Shown piece by piece: positions 18,732 through 29,325 of a stretch of 46,571 nucleotides of DNA. The position numbers and the translations under genes are program-made. The notes under the pieces were generated by a model, which saw only the letters and a program-made list of their open reading frames with translations, was not told the DNA's origin and made no database searches. The stretch comes from Planctomycetota bacterium (GTDB lineage: Bacteria > Planctomycetota > Planctomycetia > Pirellulales > UBA1268), in NCBI GenBank assembly GCA_018970785.1, contig JAGWVR010000016.1, forward strand, positions 1-46,571, written 5' to 3'. Positions within the stretch are counted from its first letter, which is position 1. Each line of letters starts with the position of its first letter.

Positions 18732-19602
18732 CGCTCCGCTCCGCACCCGCCCCGGAAGCGTCGCCGCGGGGCTCGAACGGCCCGGCCCCCGGCGGCAGCG
18801 CGTCCCAGGCGACGACCAAGTCGGCGAGCCCCGCCGCGGCGGCCTCGAAGAACGCCCTGCCCCGTGCCGCCGTGGCACCGGCGGGATCGCCGCTGCCGGT
18901 GTCGGGATGGACGACCGACCAGGGGCGCGGCGTCCACGCCCCGGGCTGGTCGAGTCCGCGCGGCAGGAGCGCGGCCCGGGCTCCCGGTCCCGGCCGCCGC
19001 GTCACCCACTGCGGCCGGAGGTGGAGGATCAGCGACGTCTCCAGCTGGCCGGCGTGGTCGCCGGGATCGGGAAACGTGGCCGCGGCGACGGCCGGCGCGA
19101 GGCGGAAGAAATCGACGACCACGATCGTGATCCCGGTGGCGAGCATGACGTCGCGGACGAGTGGCTTGAAGTCGTTGCCGCCGTGGCCGTTGACGATCAC
19201 CAGCCGGCCGATCCCCTGGCGCACGAGACTCGCGGCCACGTCCTCGAGAACCGCGAGGGCCGCGCGTGTGGAGAGGTGGATCGTGGCCACCTGATCGAGC
19301 TGCTGGGCGTCGTTGCCGTAGGGGATCGCGGGGAGCACGATCGGCCGCGCCCCGTGGGCCGTGGCCAACGCCGCCGCGGCCTCGGCGACGGCTGACGCCT
19401 CGATCACGTCGGTGCCGTGGGGGAGATGGAGGTTGTGGGCCTCGGTCGCTCCCCACGGCAGCAGTGCCAGCGTCGGACGCCGGTCGAGCAGGTCGCCGTA
19501 GCTCGCTTCGAGCAGCACCCATGGCCGGGGTGGCCCGAATCCCGAATCGGCTTCAGGCGGCGGCCCCGAGGCGATCGTGGTGGGATCGAACGGGCTTGGC
19601 AT
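18724..19602 (-). CDS. Creatininase-family amidohydrolase
   Basis: 292 residues. Characteristic motifs are LPWGATEAHNLHLPHGTD (metal-binding Glu, His and Asp, about residues 38-55), IVNGHGGND (about residue 130) and DHAGQLETS (about residue 178). The family includes creatininase and the F420- and mycofactocin-related amidohydrolases; the substrate here cannot be fixed from sequence. Length is near the family norm (about 250-270) with an extended C-terminus. The start is ATG at 19602; the frame is open upstream but the sequence there looks non-coding. Its end overlaps putA by 8 bp, so the two are co-translated. Confidence 0.85.
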   Translation of the reverse strand: MPSPFDPTTIASGPPPEADSGFGPPRPWVLLEASYGDLLDRRPTLALLPWGATEAHNLHLPHGTDVIEASAVAEAAAALATAHGARPIVLPAIPYGNDAQQLDQVATIHLSTRAALAVLEDVAASLVRQGIGRLVIVNGHGGNDFKPLVRDVMLATGITIVVVDFFRLAPAVAAATFPDPGDHAGQLETSLILHLRPQWVTRRPGPGARAALLPRGLDQPGAWTPRPWSVVHPDTGSGDPAGATAARGRAFFEAAAAGLADLVVAWDALPPGAGPFEPRGDASGAGAERSDG

Positions 19603-19909
19603 GGTGGGTCCCTGGAAACGCAGGGCAGGTCCGTGGCACCCCCACCATGGTAGCGACGGAGGCCCGTGGGACTTCCTCCAGGTTTCCCCACCCCCCGCGG
19701 CCCCCGGCGGGGCGCGTTGCCCGGAGGAATCGGCACAACCCCCACCACCCGCGCAACCGATATTTTCGGCGAGCTCACGGTCGCCCGGCCACGCGACCTC
19801 GTCCTCTTTGCGAAGCGCTCCGGCTTTCGTGCGTTCCGCCATCGACACCGCCGCGTTATCGCCTCCCGGTCCACCGCGACCGCCGGATCGCGTCGTCGGC
19901 GCGACCCTG
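19603..19909. other. Intergenic region without a gene
   Basis: 307 bp between the divergent creatininase-like and beta-barrel genes, up to the palindromic element. Presumably it holds the promoters of both. I see no open frame with planctomycete-like codon use and no clear promoter consensus. Confidence 0.5.
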
Positions 19910-20030
19910 GCTGTCCGTGGAAAAAGTGTTCGGCCGCCGGATGCGGCCGCCGGCGACCCGAGAAACCCTCGGCGTTGCCCGCGGTCGCCCGAGTGGACAC
20001 TGGCCTCAGAGGGCTTTGTCCACGGACAGC
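19910..20030 (-). repeat. Full-length palindromic element with 12-bp terminal inverted repeats
   Basis: The ends GCTGTCCGTGGA (19910-19921) and TCCACGGACAGC (20019-20030) are perfect inverted repeats. Inside, read on the minus strand, are the same hairpins as the copy at 42964-43086 (61 of 70 positions identical over the first two hairpins), including a CGGCGGCCGCATCC palindrome. Stem mismatches are more frequent here. No target-site duplication is obvious. The element ends 11 bp before the possible start of the beta-barrel gene. Confidence 0.8.
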
Positions 20031-20041
20031 GAGCGTCGCGC

Positions 20042-22051
20042 GTGGTGGCGGCCTTGTTGTGCGGCACCCTCGCATGTGCCGTGAGCGTGCCACGTTCGAC
20101 GCGCGCCGACGACTCACCGCCGGCCCCACGGGCGGAGGTCGGGTCCTTCGCGCGTGCTCAACAGCCCCCGGTGTCGGGGTGGGGCGCCAACGGACCGCAG
20201 CCGGGTGCGCTCGTCTCGGAGACAGGTGCGATCGAGGAGATCGCGCCCCCAGCCCCCGTGCCGTCCTGGGACGAGGCGGTCGACGCCGCCGGGGGGCCGC
20301 CGATCCTCGGCCCACCGGTCGACAACCCGTTCGACCTCGCCGACGACGAAGAGGCGCACGACCCGCTGTGGCGCTACCCCGCCAGGCCTCCGGCCGGGTT
20401 CACCGGCCGCTCCAGCGTCGTCCCGGAGGAGGAGCAGGAGTCGTCGCACTTCGTCCCGATCGAGGATCGCTGGCGCCAGGGGCTGCCGGAGTGGGACCGC
20501 TACGGCAAAGGGCATCCACGCCTCGACGACTATCCCTGGGCGCCGGGCAACTGGCTCAACCCCTACACGCAGCACCTCCTCAAGGAAGACTTCCCGATCG
20601 TCGGGCAGCACACCTTCTTCGACCTCCGGGTCGCCAGCCGCTCGATCGTCAACTGGCGGCAGGTGCCGACCCCCAACACCCCCTTCGAGTCGACGCCGAC
20701 GCCGGGGCAGTACGACTTCTACGGCAACCCCAACGGGTTCCTCTACCTCCAGTACTACACGCTGGCGTTCGAGCTCAACCACGGCGACAAGGCCTTCAAG
20801 CCCAACGACTGGCGGCTGCGGGTCGTGCCGGTGTTCAACCACAATTACCTGGCCGTCGAGGAACTCGGCGTCGTCAGCCCCGACGTCCAGCTCGGCGACA
20901 CGCGCTACCGCGGCTTCTCGACGATCGAGGAATGGTTCGTCGAGTCGAAGATCGCCGACCTGAGCCCCGACTACGACTTCATGTCGGTCCGCGTCGGCTC
21001 CCAGCCGTTCACCTCCGATTTCCGGGGCTTCATCTTCAGCGATCTCAACCGGGCGATCCGCCTGTTCGGCACCCGGTTGGCCAACCGCGACCAATTCAAC
21101 GTCGCGATCTTCGACCAGCGCGAGAAGGACACCAACAGCTTCCTCAACACGTTCGACAGCCGCGGCCAGGAGATCCTCGTCCTCAACTACTACCGGCAGG
21201 ACTTCCTGTTCCCCGGCCACACCGCCCAGACGAGCTTCATCTGGGACCACGACCAGAAGAGCCTGCATTACGACAAGAACGGCTTCCTCGTCCGCCCCGA
21301 CCCGGTCGGTGCCGCGACGCCGCACGAGGTCAATGCGCTGTACGCAGGGATCACCACCGACGGGCACATCGAGGGGATCAACGTCACCAGCGCCCTGTAC
21401 TACGCCTTCGGCCACGACACGCTCAACCAACTCGCGCTCCAGCCGGTCAACATCGGCGCGACGATGGCGGCCCTGGAACTCTCCTACTCGCCCGACTGGA
21501 TCCGCTTCCGTGGCAGCGTGTTCTACGCGTCGGGCGACAACAACGTGAACGACGGCCGTGGCGGCGGCTTCGACGGCATCGTCGACAACACCCAGTTCGC
21601 CGGCGGCGAATTCAGCTTCTGGGTGCGCCAGCAGATCAAGCTCCTCGGCACGAACCTCAAGAACCTGTTCTCGATCTACCCCGACCTCCGCGCCAGCAAC
21701 AAGTTCCAGTCGCAGGCCAACTTCGTGAACCCGGGCCTCCAGCTCTACAACGTCGGCGTCGACTTCGAGCTCACCCAGCGCACCCGGCTGATCACCAACT
21801 GCAACTTCCTGTTCTTCGACACGACGGCGCCGCTCGAGGCATACGTCTTCCAGGACAACATCTCGCGCGAGATCGGCACCGACCTGTCGATGGGCTTCGA
21901 GAGCCGGCCGTGGCTCAACAACAACTGCATCATCCGCGCGGGCGTCTCGGGCCTGCTGTGCGGCAACGGCTTCGACGCCCTTTACGGCGACGTCAACGGC
22001 AAGGTCGACAACCTGTTCGGGAGCTTCATCGACGTCGAGGTGGCGTTCTGA
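20042..22051 (+). CDS. Outer-membrane beta-barrel (porin-like) protein
   Basis: About 669 residues. The N-terminus has a hydrophobic signal-like stretch (VVAALLCGTLACAVSV) ending in RADD. After an acidic proline-rich region comes a repetitive alternation of aromatic and polar residues typical of barrel strands (FYGNPNGFLYLQYYTLAFELNHG, WRLRVVPVFNHNYLAVEEL, DFMSVRVGSQPFTSDFRGF), and the chain ends in Phe (VEVAF), as many outer-membrane proteins do. It could be a porin or a receptor. The start is uncertain: no in-frame ATG lies near, so I give the GTG at 20042. The frame continues open through the palindromic element, so a start inside or before it cannot be excluded. It is flanked by repeats on both sides. 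Confidence 0.75.
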   Translation: MVAALLCGTLACAVSVPRSTRADDSPPAPRAEVGSFARAQQPPVSGWGANGPQPGALVSETGAIEEIAPPAPVPSWDEAVDAAGGPPILGPPVDNPFDLADDEEAHDPLWRYPARPPAGFTGRSSVVPEEEQESSHFVPIEDRWRQGLPEWDRYGKGHPRLDDYPWAPGNWLNPYTQHLLKEDFPIVGQHTFFDLRVASRSIVNWRQVPTPNTPFESTPTPGQYDFYGNPNGFLYLQYYTLAFELNHGDKAFKPNDWRLRVVPVFNHNYLAVEELGVVSPDVQLGDTRYRGFSTIEEWFVESKIADLSPDYDFMSVRVGSQPFTSDFRGFIFSDLNRAIRLFGTRLANRDQFNVAIFDQREKDTNSFLNTFDSRGQEILVLNYYRQDFLFPGHTAQTSFIWDHDQKSLHYDKNGFLVRPDPVGAATPHEVNALYAGITTDGHIEGINVTSALYYAFGHDTLNQLALQPVNIGATMAALELSYSPDWIRFRGSVFYASGDNNVNDGRGGGFDGIVDNTQFAGGEFSFWVRQQIKLLGTNLKNLFSIYPDLRASNKFQSQANFVNPGLQLYNVGVDFELTQRTRLITNCNFLFFDTTAPLEAYVFQDNISREIGTDLSMGFESRPWLNNNCIIRAGVSGLLCGNGFDALYGDVNGKVDNLFGSFIDVEVAF

Positions 22052-22058
22052 GTTTCGC

Positions 22059-22152
22059 GCGGCGGAAGCCCTCCATGGCCTTCCGCCGCTGCGCCGACCG
22101 GTGGGAACGCCGAGGGTTCCCACGGTCGGCAGCCGCCGCATCCAGCGGCGGC
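22059..22152 (+). repeat. Palindromic element relative with three perfect hairpins
   Basis: Hairpin 1: GCGGCGGAAG (22059-22068) with CTTCCGCCGC (22080-22089). Hairpin 2: GACCGGTGGGAAC (22096-22108) with GTTCCCACGGTC (22116-22127). Hairpin 3: GCCGCCGC (22132-22139) with GCGGCGGC (22145-22152). The loops match those of the copy at 42964-43086 while the stems differ in a paired way. It starts 8 bp after the stop of the beta-barrel gene and could terminate it. Confidence 0.8.
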
Positions 22153-22183
22153 CACGCGCGGTGCTACGCTCTCTCCGGTTCCC

Positions 22184-22208
22184 GCGGAAGCCCTCCATGG
22201 CCTTCCGC
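22184..22208 (+). repeat. Partial palindromic element
   Basis: GCGGAAG (22184-22190) pairs with CTTCCGC (22202-22208) around the 11-bp loop CCCTCCATGGC, identical to the loop at 22069-22079. The following hairpins are absent or degraded. Confidence 0.65.
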
Positions 22209-22300
22209 CGCTTCAGACGGCGGCAGATCCAGGATGGTTGCGGGTGGACGACAGGATCCCGGCATTACCGTCACAGGGCCGGCGAAGCCCCTCCGCCGTC

Positions 22301-22373
22301 GCCCTCGCATCGGCCCGTCACCCCTGGCTGCGGGTCGATGCGAGGGCAGAGGCGGGGGGAGCGCCCCCTCTGC
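22301..22373 (+). terminator. Two strong hairpins before pncA
   Basis: A 17-bp stem (22301-22317 with 22331-22347; one G-T pair, 13-nt loop) is followed by a second stem-loop (CAGAG/CTCTG and GGGG/CCCC, about 22347-22373). They lie in the 394-bp gap between the beta-barrel gene and pncA, whose remainder (to 22445) shows no gene. They may be a terminator, a second repeat family or an RNA leader of pncA; there is no T-run. Confidence 0.4.
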
Positions 22374-22445
22374 AGAGCCCGAGCGGAGGCTGCGCCCGCC
22401 GCGATGACCCACGGAAACCCCGGAACGACCCATACTTCTTCACCC

Positions 22446-23045
22446 ATGCCTGAAGCCCTCGTCGTCGTCGACGTGCAGCGCGACTTCTGCCCCGGCGGCA
22501 CTCTCGCCGTGCCCGGCGGCGACGCGATCGTGCCGGCCGTCAACCGCCTCCTCGCCAGCGCCCACCTCGCCGTGCTCACGCAGGACTGGCACCCGGCCGA
22601 TCACATGTCGTTCCACACCGCGCACCGCGGTGCCGTCCCGTTCGACACGATCGCCACCGACCATGGCGCGCAGACGCTGTGGCCGGTCCACTGCGTCGGC
22701 GGAACGCCCGGTGCCGACTTCCATCCGCTCCTCGCCACCCACCATGCCGCCCTCGTCCTCCGCAAGGGGCTGCGCCGCGACGTCGACAGCTACTCGGCGT
22801 TCCTCGAGAACGATCGCGCGACGACGACCGGCCTCGACGGCTACCTGCGGGCCCGGGGGATCGACGCCGTGGCCGTCGTCGGCCTGGCGCTCGACGTCTG
22901 CGTGAGCCGGACGGCGCTCGACGCGGCCGCCCTCGGCTACCGCGTGCGGATCGTCGAATCGGCCTGCCGGGCGATCGACCGCGCCGGGTCGCTGGCCACG
23001 GCCCGCGCGGCGCTGGCCGCCGCCGGCGTGGTCCTCGAGCACTGA
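22446..23045 (+). CDS. pncA: Nicotinamidase
   Basis: 199 residues of the isochorismatase-like hydrolase fold. The catalytic Asp is in VVVDVQRDFCPGG (residue 9-10), metal ligands in TQDWHPADHMSFH, Lys in RKGLRRDVDSYSAF and the nucleophilic Cys in GLALDVCVSRTALDA. Length and motif order match bacterial PncA. It deamidates nicotinamide to nicotinate in the cytoplasm. pncB follows 12 bp downstream, so the pair forms the Preiss-Handler salvage route to NAD. The ATG at 22446 is where the family similarity begins. Confidence 0.95.
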   Translation: MPEALVVVDVQRDFCPGGTLAVPGGDAIVPAVNRLLASAHLAVLTQDWHPADHMSFHTAHRGAVPFDTIATDHGAQTLWPVHCVGGTPGADFHPLLATHHAALVLRKGLRRDVDSYSAFLENDRATTTGLDGYLRARGIDAVAVVGLALDVCVSRTALDAAALGYRVRIVESACRAIDRAGSLATARAALAAAGVVLEH

Positions 23046-23057
23046 GGGGGGCCGTCG

Positions 23058-24332
23058 ATGACCACTGGCGCCACCGGCGACGGCGCGACGATCGTCCGCT
23101 CGCTGCTCGACACCGACTTCTACAAGTTCCTCATGTGCCAGGTGGTGCACGGTCGTCACCCCGACGTCGAGGTGACGTTCGAGCTGGTCAACCGGAGCCG
23201 CTCCGTGCGGCTCGCCGACCGGATCACCGAGGCCGACCTCCGCGAGCAGCTCGACCGGACGCGCTCGCTGTCGATCACCGGCGCCGAGATCGAGGCGCTC
23301 GGCCGGCTCGAATCGGCCCCTGGACGGCCGCTGTTTTCCCCCGGCTTCCTCGCCGCGCTCCCCGGGCTCCGCCTCCCGCCCTACCGGCTCGCCACGCGCG
23401 ACGGGCAGTTCGCCCTCTCCTTCACCGGCCCCTGGCCGGCGGTGATGCTCTGGGAGGTGCCCGCCCTGGCGATCCTGATGGAGCTGCGCGCCCGCGCGGT
23501 GGAGCGCGATCTGGCGGCGGCCGAGCGTGCGGAACTGCGCCGCGCGGCGACCGCGCGCCTCGACGGCAAGCTTGCGCGCCTGGCGCGCGTGCCGGGGCTG
23601 GCACTGTCCGATTTCGGCACCCGCCGCCGGCATTCGGCGGCCTGGCAGGAGCTGGCAGTGCTCCGCGCCCGCGACACGCTCGGGCCGGCGTTCACCGGCA
23701 CCTCGAACGTCCTCCTCGCCGTCCGCCACGGCCTCGAACCGATCGGGACCAGCGCCCACGAACTGCCGATGGTCTACGCGGCGCTCGCCGCAGGCGATGC
23801 CGATCTCGCCGCGAGCCCCTACCGCGTGCTCGCCGACTGGCAGGCGACCTACGGCGAGGCGCTGCGCATCATGCTCCCCGACACTTTCGGCACGGCGGAA
23901 TTCCTCGCCCGCGCCCCGGAGTGGGTCGGAGGATGGACCGGGATCCGCATCGACTCGGGTGACCCGGCGGCGATCGCCGACCTTGCGATCGGATGGTGGC
24001 GGAGCCGCGGCGCGGACCCCGCCGAGAAACGCGTGATCTTCTCCGACGGCCTCGACGTCGACGACATCGAGACGCTCCACGGGCGCTACGCGGGGCGCGT
24101 CCGCGTCGGCTTCGGCTGGGGCACGCTCCTGACCAACGATTTCCGCGGCCTCGCTCCCGGCGACAGCCTCGCGCCGTTCAGCCTCGTCTGCAAGGCGGTG
24201 GCGGCGGACGGCCGGCCGACGGTGAAGCTCTCCGACAATCCCGGCAAGGCCCTCGGACCGCCCGCGGAGGTCGCGCGCTACCGCCGCGTGTTCGGCGTCG
24301 GCGAACAGCCGAGCCGGCCGGTGGTGGTGTGA
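23058..24332 (+). CDS. pncB: Nicotinate phosphoribosyltransferase
   Basis: 424 residues, typical of PncB. Landmarks: LLDTDFYKFLMCQVVH near the start, DFGTRRRHS (the phosphorylated/catalytic His region), GTSNVLLAV, GTSAHELPMV, IRIDSGDP and GWGTLLTND with VCKAV and VKLSDNPGK near the end. It converts nicotinate and PRPP to nicotinate mononucleotide with ATP hydrolysis. It forms an operon with pncA. Confidence 0.96.
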   Translation: MTTGATGDGATIVRSLLDTDFYKFLMCQVVHGRHPDVEVTFELVNRSRSVRLADRITEADLREQLDRTRSLSITGAEIEALGRLESAPGRPLFSPGFLAALPGLRLPPYRLATRDGQFALSFTGPWPAVMLWEVPALAILMELRARAVERDLAAAERAELRRAATARLDGKLARLARVPGLALSDFGTRRRHSAAWQELAVLRARDTLGPAFTGTSNVLLAVRHGLEPIGTSAHELPMVYAALAAGDADLAASPYRVLADWQATYGEALRIMLPDTFGTAEFLARAPEWVGGWTGIRIDSGDPAAIADLAIGWWRSRGADPAEKRVIFSDGLDVDDIETLHGRYAGRVRVGFGWGTLLTNDFRGLAPGDSLAPFSLVCKAVAADGRPTVKLSDNPGKALGPPAEVARYRRVFGVGEQPSRPVVV

Positions 24333-24400
24333 GCCGCTTCCGTCGACGGGCGTTGGAAACGACCGAACGCCGACGGCCGTGTCGCGATGTCGGCTCGCGT

Positions 24401-26389
24401 TCAGGACCCGCCGCCGGGGTTGCGCGAGAACTTCATGTAGGGGAGACGGATGCCGCGGACGAAATACTGCCAGGCCTGGATCGGCTCGGGGGCCGCGTAG
24501 CCGGCGATGCCGTAGTAGGTGACGACGTCGTCCTGATCGACGCCGTCGCCGGAGACGCCGAAGCCCCCGGCGAGCGTGCTGCCGACATAGGCGGCGGAGC
24601 TGCCCGGGAAGAACACGATGCCGTTCTGGTTGGCCTTGGGCATCACCGTGAACGGGCAGGAGAAGTTGCGGCCGGGGTTGAACGAGTCGAATCCGAGCAC
24701 GGTCGTGAAGCTCGACGCCGGACGCGGCGCGCCGACGTTGAGGCCGGTGGCCGGATCGATCCCCGGCTCGTTGAGGATCGAGAACGGCGCCGGGGCGCCG
24801 GTGGCGTTGCCGGAGGGGTACTTCGGCACGGCCAGGTAGCGGAACGTGCGGTTGGTGAATGCCGTGCCGAGCGGCACGCCGGCGACCTGGTCCTGCGGCT
24901 GGAGGTTGGCCGAGGCGTAGTAGACGGTGTTCCGCGATTTCGCCACGGCGACGTCGATCGAGAACACCGTCGCATCGGGCATCCGAAAGAGGCCGAGCAC
25001 GTCGCCATTGGTGTCGGCGACGCCGAGGACCATCTTCGTGAACGTCGGTTGGACACGGATCTGCGCCCGGGTCTTCACCGCCTCTGCGACCCCCTGGTCG
25101 ACGATCCGCTTCACGTCGGCAGCCGAGAGGAGGGAACCGGCTCTGGGGGCGACGAGCCAACCGTCGGCCTGCGGCTTGCCATCGAGAAGCGTCTGCCCAC
25201 CGACGAATACCTGCTGATTGAGGCCGTTGATCGGCCCGTTGCCCTGCGCGGCGATGAGCGAAAAAATCGTCTGCACCCCCGACGGTCCGGCCTGGGGCCC
25301 GAAGCTCTGCAGGGCGATGCCGCCGAGATTGATCCGAGCCGCGGTGTTGACACGGTTGACGAGATTCTGTGCCTGCGGCATCGACATTGGCACCGAGGCA
25401 CCGGGACCGCCGGCGCGGTTGAGGATCACGGCGGGGGTGAGGGTGACATGGAGCGGAGCCGTCAGCGGCGTGACCGTGCCGGGGATCGAGACCGGAAGGA
25501 GCGTTGCCAGCGCGATCGCCTCGGCCTCGAGGGCCTTCGGGGCGTTGAGCCGGTCGGCACGCGTCTGCGATGCCACCGGCCGGAATCCCTGTTCCACCGC
25601 GGCAGTGCCGTCGCGGCCCGGGAAGAAGACGCCGATCCCGCCGATCACCTCGTCGGTTCCGGCCCGGTAGATCGCCACTCCGCCCGGCAGCGTGGCGATG
25701 CCGCGGCCGATCGAACCGGGAAGCGTGCCCGACTGCTGCCCGTAGCTGGCGCGGTTGGTGATCACCTTGCCGTCGACGACGATGCTCGTCCGGTTGGTGT
25801 GCTCGATGGCGAACAGATCGACCAGCGGCGTGCGGAGGATCCCCGGGGGAAACTCGCCGCCGATCCCCACCGGCGCCACCCAGCCCGGCCCTTTGACCGT
25901 CTGGTCGGCGGCGTTGGGATTGGCCTGCATCTCGCGCTGGGTGATCGTGCTTTGGCTGATGTGGCTGACGGTGCGCGACGTGAGGATTCCCTGGCCGTTG
26001 GAGAAGAACGCCCCCGTCCGGGCCTTGGCGACGGCGCCGTCGATCGCGAAGGCGAGCATCGGCTTGTCGGTGATCGTCGCGGTCACCTGGTCCTCGGTGC
26101 GCACGCCGAGGATCCGACCGCTGCGGTCGACGATCGCGATGATCGCGTCGGTGCTCGGCGTGGCGGCACTCGCCCGGTCGAGCAGCGCGGCGACTTCGCT
26201 CGTGGAAAGCTGCGCCGCCGCCATCATGGCGCGCGGCTCGAGCGCCTCGACGGCGGCGCCCGACCCCGTCGTGGCCGGGACGGCGTTGCGACGCGCACGG
26301 CGACGGCCCTTGGCCGGGCCCCTCTTCCCCGTCAGCCATCCGGACAGTTTCAGCACGCCTGCACCTCGTTCGTGACCTACCGTTGCCAT
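24401..26389 (-). CDS. LEPR-XLL protein with two HbpS/GlcG-like domains
   Basis: Up to 662 residues. The basic N-terminus ends in [14 protein letters not shown] (about residues 47-60), the planctomycete LEPR-XLL type of anchor/export tag. Two large modules of the GlcG/HbpS (DUF336) haem-binding fold follow: one starting [27 protein letters not shown] with [16 protein letters not shown], the other starting [20 protein letters not shown] with [33 protein letters not shown]. The second lies near residues 415-500. HbpS proteins bind haem or small ligands outside the cell. The GTG at 26356 has GAGGTG 5 bases upstream and is a credible alternative to the ATG at 26389. It is divergent from the GH63 gene. 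Confidence 0.8.
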   Translation of the reverse strand: MATVGHERGAGVLKLSGWLTGKRGPAKGRRRARRNAVPATTGSGAAVEALEPRAMMAAAQLSTSEVAALLDRASAATPSTDAIIAIVDRSGRILGVRTEDQVTATITDKPMLAFAIDGAVAKARTGAFFSNGQGILTSRTVSHISQSTITQREMQANPNAADQTVKGPGWVAPVGIGGEFPPGILRTPLVDLFAIEHTNRTSIVVDGKVITNRASYGQQSGTLPGSIGRGIATLPGGVAIYRAGTDEVIGGIGVFFPGRDGTAAVEQGFRPVASQTRADRLNAPKALEAEAIALATLLPVSIPGTVTPLTAPLHVTLTPAVILNRAGGPGASVPMSMPQAQNLVNRVNTAARINLGGIALQSFGPQAGPSGVQTIFSLIAAQGNGPINGLNQQVFVGGQTLLDGKPQADGWLVAPRAGSLLSAADVKRIVDQGVAEAVKTRAQIRVQPTFTKMVLGVADTNGDVLGLFRMPDATVFSIDVAVAKSRNTVYYASANLQPQDQVAGVPLGTAFTNRTFRYLAVPKYPSGNATGAPAPFSILNEPGIDPATGLNVGAPRPASSFTTVLGFDSFNPGRNFSCPFTVMPKANQNGIVFFPGSSAAYVGSTLAGGFGVSGDGVDQDDVVTYYGIAGYAAPEPIQAWQYFVRGIRLPYMKFSRNPGGGS

Positions 26390-26475
26390 CGGAAGACCCG
26401 AACGGCCGGCTTTACCTCGACCGCCCAACCCCCCCAAGTATCATCGTTGCTGCGATCGGAACCGGGGGGACCTCA

Positions 26476-29193
<2,718 letters not shown>

Positions 29194-29325
29194 CGGAAAG
29201 CTCCCGGGCGCGGGCCCCGGTACTCGGTTTTGCGGGATCACCGCTGCCGGCGTACGCTCATGCCGGGCCGGCTCTGGGACGGGGGTGTGCGGAGCCCCCC
29301 GGCGCGACGCGACTGGTGTGGGACG

